Assembly (NCBI GenBank): GCA_946803715.1 | Contig: CAMPET010000063.1 | Span: forward strand, 80,793 to 141,945 | Source of the DNA: Beroe ovata | Taxonomy: Eukaryota; Ctenophora; Nuda; Beroida; Beroidae | Direction of reading: 5' to 3' | Length of the DNA stretch: 61,153 nt | In this document: positions 11,801-24,600 of the stretch, in pieces | Numbering within the stretch: position 1 is the stretch's first letter | Layout: each line of letters begins with the position of its first letter | The notes under the pieces: model-generated | What the model was told of the DNA's origin: nothing | Database searches by the model: none | The model's input: the letters and a program-made list of their open reading frames with translations, nothing else | Position numbers and translations under genes: made by a program

Positions 11801-14800
11801 AGAGCGTGTGTACTCTGCAACGACTTAATGCAAATTGTATTTTCAGTGACGACGGGAACTGTCAAATTAAGTTTGCTAATTGTCTAACATCAGGTAAGTA
11901 CCCATTTTGATAACTTTTCTCGCGTGGTTCGTATCTGACAATTAGCTGGAAACAATAGAAATGATCATAATGAGACGTCGCCATTCAATAACAATGGTGT
12001 AATAAGAGTCAGATACGAATATTGGGACTATAGTATATAAGCTACTGCTATAACTTATTAAAATCAGCATTGGCCGCAAAGAGACCATAATTAACGTTGA
12101 GCATATTTATAATTTATATTGAACCAACGAATTCATTGTCCGTGTCGAACGGCTTATCTGCCTTATAAAGTTATAAGTTATAATGCATCAGCTTCATGGA
12201 TTATTGTCAATAACTTGAATTTTCCGCAGATTCTGATATTATTACTCACGACATCCGCATCATTATAAATATGAAAGAACAGGGATCAATCGTGGATGAT
12301 CCAGTCACGCTTTATTTTGGGAATTACAATCCGATGGAGTGTTCAATTCATGATGGATGTAGAGGCGGAGTGGACATATCTGGTAAGAAGTGATATCAAT
12401 CAATGTATGAAACTCTTGAGTCTTTCAGCAATGGGAACTTCTTCAGAGAAGAAGCTTGACTTAACTACCCTTGTCAGGTGAATGCACGGACTGTCCTGGG
12501 GGCTATTTCTCTAACATGGGCATATGCGAAATGTGCCCATTCGCATCCTGGGGTGATGGAGCTGCCTGTTATTCCTGCCCTTGGGGACAGGAGACTGCCT
12601 TTTGGGGCCAGAATCAAGAAAACAAATGCTTCAAAGTCCAGAGTGAATCGTGGCTCAATTATAATACCGAATACATTAGAGACACAGTTGGAGGTCCAAT
12701 AATGAACGCTGATGTAATGGTATCAATGGACATGTGCCCAGTGGCTCGGGCCTTTGTCGAGATGAGGGACACTTGCCTGAATTTATACGATGGAATTGTG
12801 TTGCCAGTCAACTGGGATGATCTTTGGTCTGAACAGGATATCGTCACTAGAGTTATCTGTTACACTGCTGTGAATGTTGAGGAAGAATTCAATTCAATGT
12901 GTGGAGCAGACTTCAATACATCATGGGAAGAAATTATGGGACAACTTTTCTCTGGTGAATTCGAACCTGCCCTTTCTAGCCTCGCGTGTTATGTCTTAAA
13001 ACCCCTGGTGCAGTTGCAGCAAAGACAAACAGAAGCATGTGAAGACATAGAGGAGGCGGACAAATCAATTTACATGGGAGCCCCTCTTTTTGGAATTCCT
13101 GTTCCTGTTGAAGCAGCTGCTATCCTATTCCCCATCTTGAAGGGCATGGAGAACCTTGTGACCATGGATTTTGCTGACTTCTCAGACGCAGGACATGCCA
13201 TGATGACAGAAATGATTTCGGGAACTATGGAAGAATTCACGGGTTGGGGGCTGTCTGATAGTGTATTCAATATGCTTATGGAAATGCCAAGGGGCATGAA
13301 AGTTCGGACCATGACATTCGCTCCTACTTTTAATGATGAGGAAGTATATTGCGACAATGGAGATGTCAAGAGACAATGTGAAGACTGGTGTCCAAGTTCA
13401 AATAATGAAATTGGTTACTACTGCGTAACAACTCTCACACCAATGGATTGCAGTTATGATGAATGTAACAACTGTGCCAGAACCTTCTTCACATTTGACC
13501 AATTGACAGGAGCAACGGTTCCAATCGAATGTGAAAGTTGCGATTTCCCAGAGATTCTTTCATCGCCAACTGGGGATACAATAGGGAAACGCGTCTGGCA
13601 AGATGAGGCACAGACTTCTGCACAATACGTATGTGCTGAGGGTTATGCTGCTTTAGGTTGCAATTACTGGGCAAAATGTACCCAAAGCGATTGGGGTCAG
13701 GAGAGCATGGTACCAGAATGTGTTTCTATTGCCGGAGAATGTCAGTTCCCCACCATCATCGAGGGCGGAAGGATTGACGAGTCATACAACAGTGCAACAG
13801 CTGACCCTGTGTCGTGTCCAATGGCTCGATATGTCTGCGATCAAGGGTATTTCATGAAAGACGGCTCTAGCACAGCTTACTGTCGGTCCGACGGAGAGGA
13901 TTTCATGATCGCTGATGTACCCACATGCTTACCACAGTGCGAGTTTCCCGAAATGATAGAGAATGGTAGACTGATAGACGTGACTTGGGGTAGCGAAAAG
14001 ATATTAGCCAGCTATGAATGTGAGGATGGGTTCTATCTTACTTTTAGATATGGAGAATGCTCCAATAACGATGAAGGAGAAGTCTTTGCTCAGGTACCGA
14101 AGTGCGTCCTTCCAGATACATGCGAATTCCCTGATGAAATTGGAGATGCAATAAAAGAAAGCGAGTGGATGGAATCTGAGTTGTTCAAGAGAGCATACTA
14201 TATCTGTCCGGATGGCATGGAACAAATTGGCAGCCCCTATGCTTTTTGTACAGGCGATGCTGGAAGTGAGGTCGTTCTCAAATTACTGTGCTACGAGGGA
14301 CCCGCTTGTTACTTTTATACAGCATCGATTGATAATGGCCAAATAATATCATGGGATTATGGTCGACCCGAAGTTCAATGCAACAAAGGTTTTGAACTGG
14401 AAGGAGACCCACTCTTGTCATGCAGTCGGGGTGAAATCCTATATCCAGTGTGTAACGAACTGGCAGACTCGTGTGAACTACCTGGAGACGATCTTTTAAA
14501 TGGTTATATGGTTGAGAAAGCCCACAATGAAGCCTGGTACTCCTGTAATGTTGGATTTGAATTCGAAAATCCACAACTGTCTGAGAATGGAGGACATGTG
14601 CAATGTGATGGTGAAATGCTCATTCCAGATACTCCAACGTGTGTTCAAATGGTTTGTGAATTCCCAGAAGAGGTTGAGAACGGAAGTTTGGTCGTCTCTG
14701 ATGGTGTGACAGCCACATACCAGTGTACATCTGGCTACGTGTTTGCAGTTGGTGATGGACAAGTTAGATGCGAAAGACCAATTAAACTTCCTGTCTGTGT

Positions 14801-17800
14801 AGAAGAAGGAGAATCTTGTAGCTTCGTCTTGGAAATACAAAACGGGTACATTGTTGAGACGTTGGATTATGCAGCCAGATTCGAGTGTGAAGACGGTTTC
14901 CAGCTAGACGGAGGACATGATGGTTGGGTTTATTGTCTTGAAAATGGCGGTAATGTTCTATCAGATGCCCCAAAATGTGTAGCAGAAGGTGACCCGTGTC
15001 GTCATTCAGAGATAGACAACGGTTATGTTGTTTCCAAAACAGGGCAATACATTCAATACGGATGTAATGATGGCTATAATTTGATGGGATCGGAATGGTT
15101 GGTCTGTGACCCGGGAACAGGAGAATTCATGGGAGATCTTCCAAAATGTATAGCAGAAGGAGAAAATCCTAAACATTGCGAATTTCCTGCTCATATCAAT
15201 CATGGGAGGATGGAGATGAGTGGGGATGATTGGGCCTATTACACTTGTTATGCACCATTTGTTGCAACCTACAATGAAGTAATGCTGTGGGGAAATATTA
15301 AGTATGAAGACATGAGCCGGGAAGAAGCATACAGAACAGTTGTTGGTGTGGCTTGGTGTGACAAGGAAAATGGATATACGATATATCTGCCTAAATGTAT
15401 GCACTTTGAAGAAGCAGGTCACTGTGGTCTGCCAGCACACATTAACAATGGTAAAGCTACTATGTTCCATGGCGTAGAGGATGAAGGCTGGATAGCTCCC
15501 TGGAAGGCTGAGTACCAGTGCAATGAGGGATACCACATGATTGAAACAATGTATGGTAATGTGGGATGGTGTCGAGAGGATGGCTCAATGGAAATTCCAA
15601 GATGTGAACCCAGATCAGATGTTACTGAAGTTGTATTCAAGCTCTACCAAGGAAAAAATAAGTTCTTCAGTAAAGGAGATTCTAACAAAAAAACAGCAAA
15701 GGGTATCGTATTTGCCCAAGAGTTCCACATTGATGATGATATGTCTACAATGGATGGCTGGGTGACAGGATGTTCTGATGGTTTTAATGATTATGCTGCT
15801 GGAACTGTATGCAGATCTTTCGGATTTGCTGGAGGTGTTTCTATGAGCGTTAAAACCAAGATGTTGGATGACGGCTACAAGCAGGCAAATCCCCACTTTG
15901 GATGGACAAAGTTCGGCTGTAGATATGATGACACACTTATTACAAGGTATTCATTAATCCCTGATAATGGCCCAATTGTTGAATATTCCAATTGATATCA
16001 GAGTTCCCTAATAGGTTTTAGGTAGTCACTAGCTTTACGATTGAGAACATAGAGAGGTATAAAAAGCCTATCTCAAATAATAGAGCTGACATAAAATTCG
16101 TTTCAGTGAAAACTGCCGTGCTGAACCATATGAAGAGTACATTGAGAAACATGGAGGAGATGCATATTGCTTCAAATCTCAGCTCATTGCTGTTCAGTGC
16201 TACCCGGTAGGGAAGTTTGATGGTTTTGAAATGGAAGTCAAACTCACCAAGAAGGCCCTCCAATGCAATGCCAAGGTAGGTACCACAGAAGCTTCACTTT
16301 TGGTAAACCTTTCTTTATCTTTGATCTAGATGAGCAAGTACACTTAAAACGTGTTACCTCATATGCAGCTTTCTTTACAAGTTTACAATCCAAACCTTTA
16401 TATTATCATATGTTTCCCAAAACCAAATAATATTCGGTTGTGTTGTCCGCAGCATCTGTGCGTTCTTCATTCTAAAGTCACTGATATGAAAAAGAATGCG
16501 GCATATTCGACAGCCTGACGCCAATCATGTGTAGAAAAATTACAACTTTTCCAAGTGGCGGCAGTCAAATATGCTGCGTTCTTTATCATATCGATGACTT
16601 TATTATCCATTTATTACCCATTTTTCAAAATGACAAAATCAAAATTTGATAACTTGTGACGTTACAATAACGTCATAGGGATAAGAGGTGTCATGAAATG
16701 AAATCAATGGCAAGTTCTGAAAAGTTCTATCCTTTTTATTTCTTACGTTGGGTCGACATTTTATTTATCTTTTACGCTTCAAAAGTTATGAGTGTTCAAA
16801 GAGGGGCATGGTACCTAGCTCAGGCGGCTCATGCCATATTTTCCTTTAATCAATAACTTTTTTCGTTTTATACCCATTTTTAACTCATGCCATACCCATT
16901 CAAATATCATTTCATGTTCATTTCACTTTCATGTCATAGTATAGGGGTAGTATGTAGGCTGGGAAGAGCTCAAGTCTTATTTTGCTGTTTTGATTACGTT
17001 CCTCTCTCTGTTGATGAAGAAGAGAAAAGTTGCACGTGCTGTTTGATAAGCACGCAATGACGGTCAGATTTTGCAAAACATGTTTCTGTTTTGCACTGTA
17101 TGACGTGTTGCTTGCAGCCCCTGCTGTGATCTGGATTCAACTTTTTTTGTAATAGATTGGTCTTTACTCTTTGGATGTATCTGATATATTGATGGTCATC
17201 ATTTATTTACTTCTTGACGAGATCCCACAGTATTAGCCTAAGTTATCTGCTTACCACACAGTATGAGCCTAAGTTATCTGCTCACCACACAGTATGAGCC
17301 TAAGTTATGAATCCACTAATATTGTTATCATATCATGTGGTTTGATTGTTGATTTGTCAGGCCCTGCTCTTATAACGGTTTCATGCTATGTTGCAGGCTA
17401 AGCTTCAATTATGGGGGTTATTTTATATAACTCTACCTGATATTATCCCAGATGATATTGCAAGATAATCCTTTGATTGAAATTTTGGAATAAAAAATAT
17501 TAAACCCAAAAACAATTGAGAATTGCTTGAGTTTCGCAGCCACTCAAATGCGTATAAATAATGTGATATGGAATTCATCCGCAGCCAGTCCGTGGCGATG
17601 GACCTATGGTTTTTTAGAACCTTGAAGAAAAACTGGCCATGTTCTGTTGTGTAAAATATATGCAATCTTTTCCCTTATGAAGTCACACCAAGCCCTGAAT
17701 ATTTGTGTCCACTGCCCTCATTTACTACGATTTCTCAACAACCATTATATGTAAACGATTTCAGTTTCCTCGATTGAGTCAAAATGTTAGAGTCTAGTAT

Positions 17801-19860
17801 TCATCCAAAACAATGATTATACATTCTTACAAAACAGGTTAACCACGATTTTTTGCATGTTTCTTCTTAACAAAGGTCACCGCCACGGACGGGCTGCAAG
17901 TGAATTCCATATCACATCATTTATACGCATTTTAGTGGCTGCGAAACTCAAGCAATTGTCAATTGTTTTTGGGTATTTTTTCCAAAACCAAATATGATTT
18001 GGTTGTTTNGCCCTCATTTACTACGATTTCTCAACAACCATTATATGTAAACGATTTCTGTTTCCTCGATTGAGTCAAAATGTTAGAGTCTAGTATTCAT
18101 CCAAAACAATGATTAAACATTCTTACAAAACAGGTTAACCACGATTTTTTGCATGTTTCTTCTTAACAAAGGTCACCGCTACGGACGGGCTGCAAGTGAA
18201 TTCCATATCACATCATTTATACTCATTTTAGTGGCTGCGAAACTCAAGCAATTGTCAATTGTTTTTGGGTATAATATCACTGTTTTTCGTAGCCACTTTC
18301 TCATGCCGCCGAAATTAAGCTTCTGCCTTTTTTAGTTCCCAAGCTATGAGCGTTACTTACTCCAGTTGGGCAATTAACTATTTAAGGCAACAGGAACAAA
18401 AATGTAAATACAGCTCAGTGCACACACTGGGAGTGGAGGTTTGATATGCCATTAGAATGGCGTTACACTTTCCATTTCCGAGATACACTTTCCATTTCCG
18501 AGATACACTTTCCATTTCCGAGATAGAAACGTTAATTACCTTGATTGGTCAATTAACCAAATACGACTTTGGAACTGAGAATGTTAGAACAGCTCAGTGC
18601 CGCTAAAATGGCCTTGCTAACACGATCTGTTTTCAAGATAAAAGCGTTAACTACCTTTATTAGCCAATCAACCAATTAAGGCATTGGGAACGAAAATGTA
18701 ATCACAGCTCAGATTATGCACCTTGAGTGTAGGTTGTATATCCCGTTAAAACATTGCTGCTAACACTTTCCGTTACCAAGATATGAGCATTTACTACTTT
18801 AATTGATCAATTTACCAATTAAGATTCAAGTGTCAAAAATTTTAACATTGCCTAATGCATGCTCCTGAATCAGAGGTTTTATATGCCATATCGATCAATT
18901 CTCTATCTCTTATGGTTCTCGAGTTTACTTGCCCTCCGTTTCATGGTCGGGTCGGGTTGGGTGAGGGTCTGGCGAGTCGGTCATTTGAGCCATCTTGGTT
19001 AGCAAGGGGCAATTTTTGCTTGCAGGTTCGAAACCAACTACAGATGCCACAGGGGGCTTGCCAGCCCCCTGATAACCTAAGGTGCTCAATGCACATGTGG
19101 TTGGATTGTCTGCAGACTGTCTGTTGATCTGTTTGTGTGCCAGTAAACACTTGTTGCAATTCCTGATTTTGAATAAATTTTGCATTGCCATGGACACATG
19201 TTGCTACTGTAATTTTGAGCCACAAGATAAAGCTCCTTTCCAGTGCTGCTGCATTGATTATATTGTCCTTTATGTTGATAGGAAGAACACACATGCTGAC
19301 TCAAGCAACATCACAATTTCCTTCAGAGTAGCTACTACTGATTTGCATGTATTCTTTTTGATTCATGGTAAAATACGTTGTTTTGTCAATATATTATACA
19401 CCATACTAATAAAGCAGATTCATACAACTGGACATTGAGCAAGCATCATGGTTGAACGCTAACTTAATAAACTTGAAGAAATGTCCACATTGTGACCAAG
19501 TGTGCAATAAAAGTGCCATAGCACACTATTAAATAAATGTCCTGTAGTTGTATCTAATGACCAATAGGTAGTGTATCACTTACACTTGACAGATACTCTT
19601 GTATACATAAACCTCTTTTCATTCAGATGTACAAGACTGGTTCAATGATAGATTTGAGTTCATACAACTGGAGAGCTGTATTCTATCTTGATGAGGAAGA
19701 ACTGCAAGCTGAAAATGTAACCTACAAGAGGAAATCTGGATTCAGTATATCAATGAGTGAGGAAATTTCAGAGAAAATTAGTGCAGATAGTTGCATTACA
19801 TGCAACATCTATGATGATTCTGATCGACTTGTACAGACAGACACTAAATGCAAAAACTAA
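8855..19860 (+). CDS. Secreted multidomain protein: Cys-rich N-terminus, 11 CCP-like modules, SRCR-like C-terminus
   Basis: Exons inferred from GT-AG sites with consistent phase: 8855-8878, 9052-9103, 9405-9473, 9714-9813, 10019-10101, 10610-10760, 10935-11120, 11219-11370, 11451-11616, 11847-11893, 12230-12382, 12478-15946, 16107-16275, 19627-19860; total 1684 codons plus stop. The start MGHRGLST followed by ALLVAICVSQALL gives a signal peptide. Residues ~30-100 form a Cys-rich GCC2/GCC3-like region (CPAGTYNG, CAQCPLNHFNPNEGSTWC). Another such motif opens exon 12 (CTDCPGGYF). A helical segment of unknown type follows. Eleven CCP/sushi-like modules then run tandemly (about 13530-15610), most starting C-x-F-P and ending P-x-C; several lack the canonical Trp. 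The C-terminus resembles an SRCR domain (GWVTGCSDGF, AAGTVCRSFGF). An extracellular adhesion or recognition role is inferred. All eleven modules lie in one 3.5-kb exon. No transmembrane segment is seen. Confidence 0.85.
10170..10461. mobile_element. hAT-type MITE with 8-bp target duplication and 11-bp internal array
   Basis: A 292-bp element in intron 5 of the CCP/SRCR gene. It is flanked on both sides by the perfect 8-bp direct repeat ccaagtct (10162-10169 and 10462-10469). Terminal inverted repeats begin gggcattcttcagaacagcg, with the complement at the right end. The arms continue with gccacgagaatgccacc, interrupted on the left by about 12 bp. The interior is ~18 tandem copies of an 11-bp unit of consensus nngtRgcgnnn. 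An 8-bp target duplication is characteristic of hAT transposons. There is no coding capacity, so it is non-autonomous. Confidence 0.9.
11690..11810. repeat. GT-rich microsatellite
   Basis: Degenerate (TG)n and TGTGTTTG repeats in intron 9 of the CCP/SRCR gene. The ORF across it is low complexity. Confidence 0.85.
17504..17974. mobile_element. Inverted-repeat (MITE-like) element
   Basis: Left arm 17504-17604 and right arm 17875-17974 are inverted repeats of ~100 bp with about 90 percent identity by eye. Arms begin acccaaaaacaattga and end in tttttgggt, with an interior of ~270 bp that has no ORF. Part of the interior plus the right arm recurs at 18010-18271 beyond an N. Confidence 0.8.
18010..18271. 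repeat. Near-identical copy of 17715-17974 across a single-N gap
   Basis: Both copies start gccctcatttactacg and end at ttgtttttgggta. A handful of substitutions separate them (for example cagttt/ctgttt and cgccacgg/cgctacgg). The copy starts at the first base after the N, so an unmerged contig overlap is likely. Confidence 0.85.
18345..18900. repeat. Degenerate tandem repeat, ~120-150-bp units, about four copies
   Basis: Successive units share gagcgttaattacc, ttgatTGGtcaattaacca, aaaatgtaa, cagctcag and, more weakly, acactttcc.ttaccgagat. Unit 1 contains a local triplication of acactttccatttccgagat. Part of the last unit (atggttctcgagtttact) recurs inverted at about 32095-32140, so the sequence is dispersed too. 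Confidence 0.7.
18940..19060 (+). mobile_element. tRNA-derived SINE-like sequence
   Basis: Contains a good RNA polymerase III box B (gcaggttcgaaacc, 19021-19034) preceded about 70 nt upstream by a G-rich box-A-like stretch (gggttgggtgagggtctgg). The candidate does not fold into an obvious tRNA cloverleaf with a 3' acceptor match, so a SINE head is more likely than a functional tRNA. Confidence 0.5.
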
Positions 19861-20117
19861 ATGAAGTTACAGCTAGTAGCTGAATCAGTTCATATGCTAA
19901 ACCCTGGTAAATGAACTGATAAATGAAACTGGTGACAGATCATTTAAGATATGGCAGTAACCTGATACATGCAGCATAAATTCATTTAAATAATAAGTTA
20001 ATAATAAGTTAATAATTAGTTTAACTTTAAGATTATAGTGGTACATCAACTTATAAGAATGCATAGCTTTGATGATAAATAGGACGAGAAGTGTTGTAAC
20101 GAACATTTTACTGTAGC

Positions 20118-20123
20118 AATAAA
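20118..20123 (+). promoter_or_regulatory. Candidate polyadenylation signal for the CCP/SRCR gene
   Basis: AATAAA about 258 nt after the stop codon and the first canonical hexamer found downstream. Position is plausible; use is inferred. Confidence 0.45.
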
Positions 20124-20346
20124 ACCAAGCGTTGATCTGTTGTAATACTGTAATAGTTCAATTCATCTGTCATGAATCATAATCATACATCTGAAGATAT
20201 TGGTTTAATAGCAAATTGATAATTAATCACCTGTGTCAATATACAATATACAATTCTGCTCATGTTTCCAGTTTAATGTATGAGCAGTTACATCCGTAGG
20301 AAGAAATCCCACCTTATATACACTACAAGAAGAAACAGTAGACACT

Positions 20347-20448
20347 GTGCACACGTTGCGCGCCCCTGTTCTACTCAGTGAACTGAAAAGTCGTAGAAAC
20401 CACGGAGACGCGCAGCGCGCGCGGAGTATTTGGGTCACGCAGCGCGGG
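20347..20448. mobile_element. Short GC-rich element flanked by 13-bp direct repeats
   Basis: A ~102-bp unit beginning gtgcacacgttgcgcgcccc and including accacggagacgcgcagcgc. It is bounded by the direct repeat aacagtagacact (20334-20346 and 20449-20461). The long flanking repeat suggests a retroposed short element. A related copy lies at 31428-31556. Confidence 0.65.
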
Positions 20449-20512
20449 AACAGTAGACACTAATATAATACAGAGGTCAGATAAAAACTGATTACTGACA
20501 AGGGCTTTTCCC

Positions 20513-20643
20513 TTGCCGGATGTTATCTGTCCACTGTTTCTTGCGCGCGGCGCGCGCGCCTTCATCGAAGGCCGAAACAGGCCGATGAAGGCGCGCGCGC
20601 CGCGCGCAAGAAACAGTGGACAGATAACATGAACATCCGGCAA
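20513..20643. repeat. GC-rich long palindrome
   Basis: Left arm 20513-20567 (ttgccggatgttatctgtcc...) and right arm 20583-20643 are inverted repeats, perfect except for a 6-bp insertion (gaacat) in the right arm. The 15-nt spacer is aaggccgaaacaggc. The inner arms are alternating GC. Related half-copies occur near 30648-30700 and 30965-31000. Confidence 0.9.
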
Positions 20644-20982
20644 CTTTTCCCTACCGTCGGCGCCGCGCAATTGCAAATTGTAATTCTGCCACTGCCCATG
20701 CCAGGCGCGGCCCAGGGGTGAAATCCCGCCAGCGACGCAAGGGTAGGGAGTCTGGGAGTAATCCCAATACTAATATGTAATAGCATAGCGCAAATGCAAT
20801 AACTATTAACTGCAGTTATTCATGCAATGATTAAAGTATAAGTATAACTGATAGTTATAGTGCAAATGATATCATTTTGATTTAAAAATAAAAGTGTAAG
20901 ACTGTAAATCTTAAGTGTAACTGTAAGCCGAGTGGGTTCATGGTTCAACTTCATGTAATTGTAATTGCGCGCCTTCATCGAA

Positions 20983-21018
20983 CTCGAAGGCCGAAACAGG
21001 CCTGTTTCGGCCTTCGAG
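20983..21018. repeat. Perfect 36-bp palindrome
   Basis: Arms ctcgaaggccgaaacagg and cctgtttcggccttcgag meet with no spacer. The arm sequence is the same as the loop region of the palindrome at 20513-20643, so the two are related. Confidence 0.9.
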
Positions 21019-21691
21019 AAACAGGTCAGGTAACAATTAACATCTGACAATAATTGTAATAGGGAGGTCGGGTCCCGAGGTCATAACAAAAACTCGATGT
21101 ATTTGTAATTTTATAATTATTTGTAAAGCCGAGACAACGTTCAACTTCAAGTTCAATCAACTTCAATGTTCAAAGCTTCTATGCCAGAGTGGTTATGGTA
21201 TCAGTATAGGTTTGTACTTTGTACGGAGCCCCACGGTTTCGCACAGCAAGGATCTCCTGCTCCTACGTGTTCACGAGACTAGGCATATAACCTGATAACC
21301 TTTCCGCTTGACCCAAGTCGAATTTAAAAGTCCCGTTATTATGAAATATTTCCTCCTGTTAAACAACGGCGCGGGTGCCTTCACACTCACAGTACTTCAT
21401 TACTACGAGTGATAATGATGTTGTATAAGCAAGTCATTGTGTGATTGTGAGACCGAGAGTCGAGGCGGAAGATCGAGAAGCGACCATCAAGTTTATCTAA
21501 CCAGACAACGGAATCAATGTGTGATTAAGCTTCTGTGAGTTGAGTGCGAGCCCGCGAGTATATACTCAGGAGAAAAGTTTTCTGAGATAAAATGAAATTT
21601 TGCTGTTTCATGATTTTACATTGACCTCCAGTAGGCTCAGCATCTTTTTATGAATCACGACTTATGATACTTAGAGCAATACTTATAGCAC
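21019..21691. other. Intergenic region between the CCP/SRCR and FKBP6-type genes
   Basis: The two genes converge here. No coding exon, RNA gene or clear polyadenylation signal is recognised. Confidence 0.5.
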
Positions 21692-24600
21692 TCAGTTCCT
21701 CCAACCAAGTTTTTGACCCACGGATTTCATGGTATCCATCTCGATTGCATTTTCCCTCGCTTGCACCTCTTCCAACTTCACAAATGCTTCTCGGATTGTG
21801 GTATCATCCGGCACATACCTAACCGCTTCTTCCAGAGCTTTTTTGGCATCGACTAGTTTGTTGTCCTTCATCCAACTCTTGTAAATGATGTAGTGTGCCT
21901 TGCCGAGTTTGAATTGGTTTTTGAGGTCTTCGTTTTTGAGGTACTCGATTGCCTCTTTGATATATCGTCGACAGTCAACTGTTTTGCCGTGTTCCAGGCA
22001 GGACTGAGCGAGATTCAGCAGGATCTTTATCTGAAATTGAAAAGGCATTGATAACATACAGGGTATGTCAAAAAAGGTGGAACAAAGTAAACGTCCATAT
22101 CTCAGCTTCTGTTTGGAGTTCCCGGATGAATTTGGAGGTGTGCTAGGTTATAAGTTTTTGCAAAAAGTCCGAAGCTCGAAAAATGTGGATTTTTGCGTTT
22201 CTCAAAAACGGAAACTCCCAACAGAAGCTGAGATATGGACGCTTACACTTACTTTGTTCCACTTTTTTGAGTCAAAAATTTTGACACACCCTGTATTTTC
22301 TAATTCTAGTAAAGCATTGAAGATTCAATGTGATTCTCATCAATTGTACAATGTGTGCACTCTGAACAATGTGTGCACTCTGAACAATGTGTGCACACTG
22401 TGCAATGTGCGCACAGTACTGTACACTGTACAATGTGCGCAAACTGTGCAATGTGTGCACAGCACTATACACTGTACAATGTGTACACACTGTGCAATGT
22501 GTACACACTGTACAATGTGTGTACACTGTACAATGTGTGTACACTGTACAATGTGTATAAATTGAACAGGTACTGGGAGAGAACAGTCTTGCCTGGTGAT
22601 GCTAGGCCCAGCTGACGCGAGCCGTCAACGATATTCTCGAAAGGGTCTATCATCTATAAACAAGAACAGTCCTGTGATATAATAGGTATATCACAGAATA
22701 TACCTTCTCACTCTGCAGATGTGCTTCTTCTTCAGAATTCGCTGCCGAATAACCTTGTAGTATCTTATATCCTTTCAAATAGTTATTGTAAGCCGTCTTA
22801 GGATTCTTCTTGAAGTTCTCGTTACCCTTCTGAAATTATTCAATAAGTTTAATAACGATAGGCTGTCAGATTTCATCTGTCGACTGTCCTGATGACAGAT
22901 GAATTCTCAATAGAGAATGGTATTTTTGGGGAGGGGTTCCAAATGTTTTTGATCACGTGACAGCGTTTCTGTATTTTTCCCTCCCCAATCACTTTTTGTT
23001 TTACAAAAAGGCATTGGAGAACGAAACAAATTCGTGAAACAAACGACTGAATTCAACCGCGCGCAATCGGAATCTTTCGTACGCACGTGTGAGTGGTCAC
23101 GTGACTGCGCCGCGCAACCGCCATCTCGAATCTTACGCGATATTTCAGTACTCCTTTCGCTGCTGCCTTCCTGGTAGGGGACTGGGAGGGAAATAAAGTG
23201 CTTACTTAACGGGGTCGCAAGCACAATTCTTGTTATTGGTTGTAATACAACCAATAACAGATACAACCGTTGTATCTGTGTTGTCAATGGTCGTTCGCTG
23301 TAACGTGATCAAATTCATTTGGGACCCCTCCCAAAGAATACCACTGTATAAGAATTAGGAAATTCTATTATTGGGAACGGATCACAGCGAAGGACCAATG
23401 AAAATTGAGAAACGTTGTCACGTGATTAAAACATTTCAGATTTGACCCCTCCTCAATAGTACGTTGACTATAATAGGTGGTCAAGTTATAGTTTTAATGG
23501 GGATTCTCATCATGGCGTACTACGAATTGCAACTGTCCTGCCAATTATATAGGAGTCACAACAGTATAGTTCATACCTCCCTACAGATCGCAGCTAATTT
23601 GAGAGTGTCGTTTAGCGATATATCTTTCCTGTCATCCGGTGACAGTGCGTCGTACTCGTTAATCTTGTTGTCGTCAATGTACATCAATACCTCAATATCG
23701 AACAAAACTGCAGGTTGGAAAACACTGTATTTGGTGCGGGTCAGATAAATTTGACAGTACGAACGTGACAGCATGGAAGAATATCTGCAACAAGTAGAGA
23801 TAACTCACGTCTCGCTTTCATTGGAATCCTCGGAGGCACGCCCATTTTACCGTAACAGAATTCGTGATCCGCAAGAAAGCGAGACTTTTCATTCTTCTTC
23901 ATTGTTGCAACAGCCATGTCGATAGCGGGAATATTCACTCCATCACCAAGTATGAAGTTGTGAGGTCTGCCACGGAGCCTGGTGGAGTCTATGGTTTCAT
24001 CGTGACCCTCCACGTAACTTGAGTAGTGAACTGAGGGAGGAGGGGAGAAGCAGTTATGATCTGGTCGTAAACAGCAATGAGGCAGGTTAATTATAATGCT
24101 TACTTTTAACGAGGGCCCTGTCAGGTATCAGTGGTCCACTGCCCTGCCTAACCACATGTTTAATTATCCTCTGATCCTGAGTCTCAATAATAGTCTCTGT
24201 GAAAAGGGGCTCTATACCTTTGAAGGGGCCCTGGGGAAATCAGAGTCAAAAGAGAGAAATTGCAAATATCATTGACAATGACATATATGCTTTGATTGTT
24301 TGTGTGAAGATGAACAGGGCTTGATGACAATCACTAATCGGCACCCGAGTTATTTGTAATCCAAACTACTTATTGGTAATTAATAATCAAGTCGTAATTT
24401 GACGGTTACCCCTTCGTGAGCGTTCGAGTCAATTCCTACTGAGGCTATATCACTGGAATCCCAATTATTTATTTTCCTTATTTCATTGGTCAAATCTGCA
24501 TCCAGTTGCTCCTCTTGGACAGAGAAGGTGGTACCCTTCCCATCCAATAACTCTTGTAAGTCAATCCCCTCTTTGAGCTTCACTTCCTGACTGTAGAACT

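Larger units (their letters stand above)
16276..19626. other. Long last intron of the CCP/SRCR gene, filled with repeats
   Basis: No exon with paired splice sites is evident between exon 13 (ends CCAAG|gtaggt) and exon 14 (attcag|ATG). It holds the inverted-repeat element at 17504-17974, a duplicated segment around the N at 18009, degenerate tandem units at 18345-18860 and a SINE-like sequence at about 18870-19060. Near 16975-17130 there is a segment related to 29240-29380. Confidence 0.6.

Noticed and set aside
15006-15536. 176-aa minus-strand ORF across the CCP exon
   Set aside because: A shadow of the long plus-strand exon; no splice sites or composition typical of a gene.
22340-22560. 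CRISPR-like array
   Set aside because: Units are contiguous and degenerate with no unique spacers; a eukaryotic minisatellite.
22600-22653. Extra FKBP6 exon (MIDPFENIVDGSRQLGLASPG)
   Set aside because: The exons on either side already join in phase with conserved TPR sequence, and this piece lacks a good donor.
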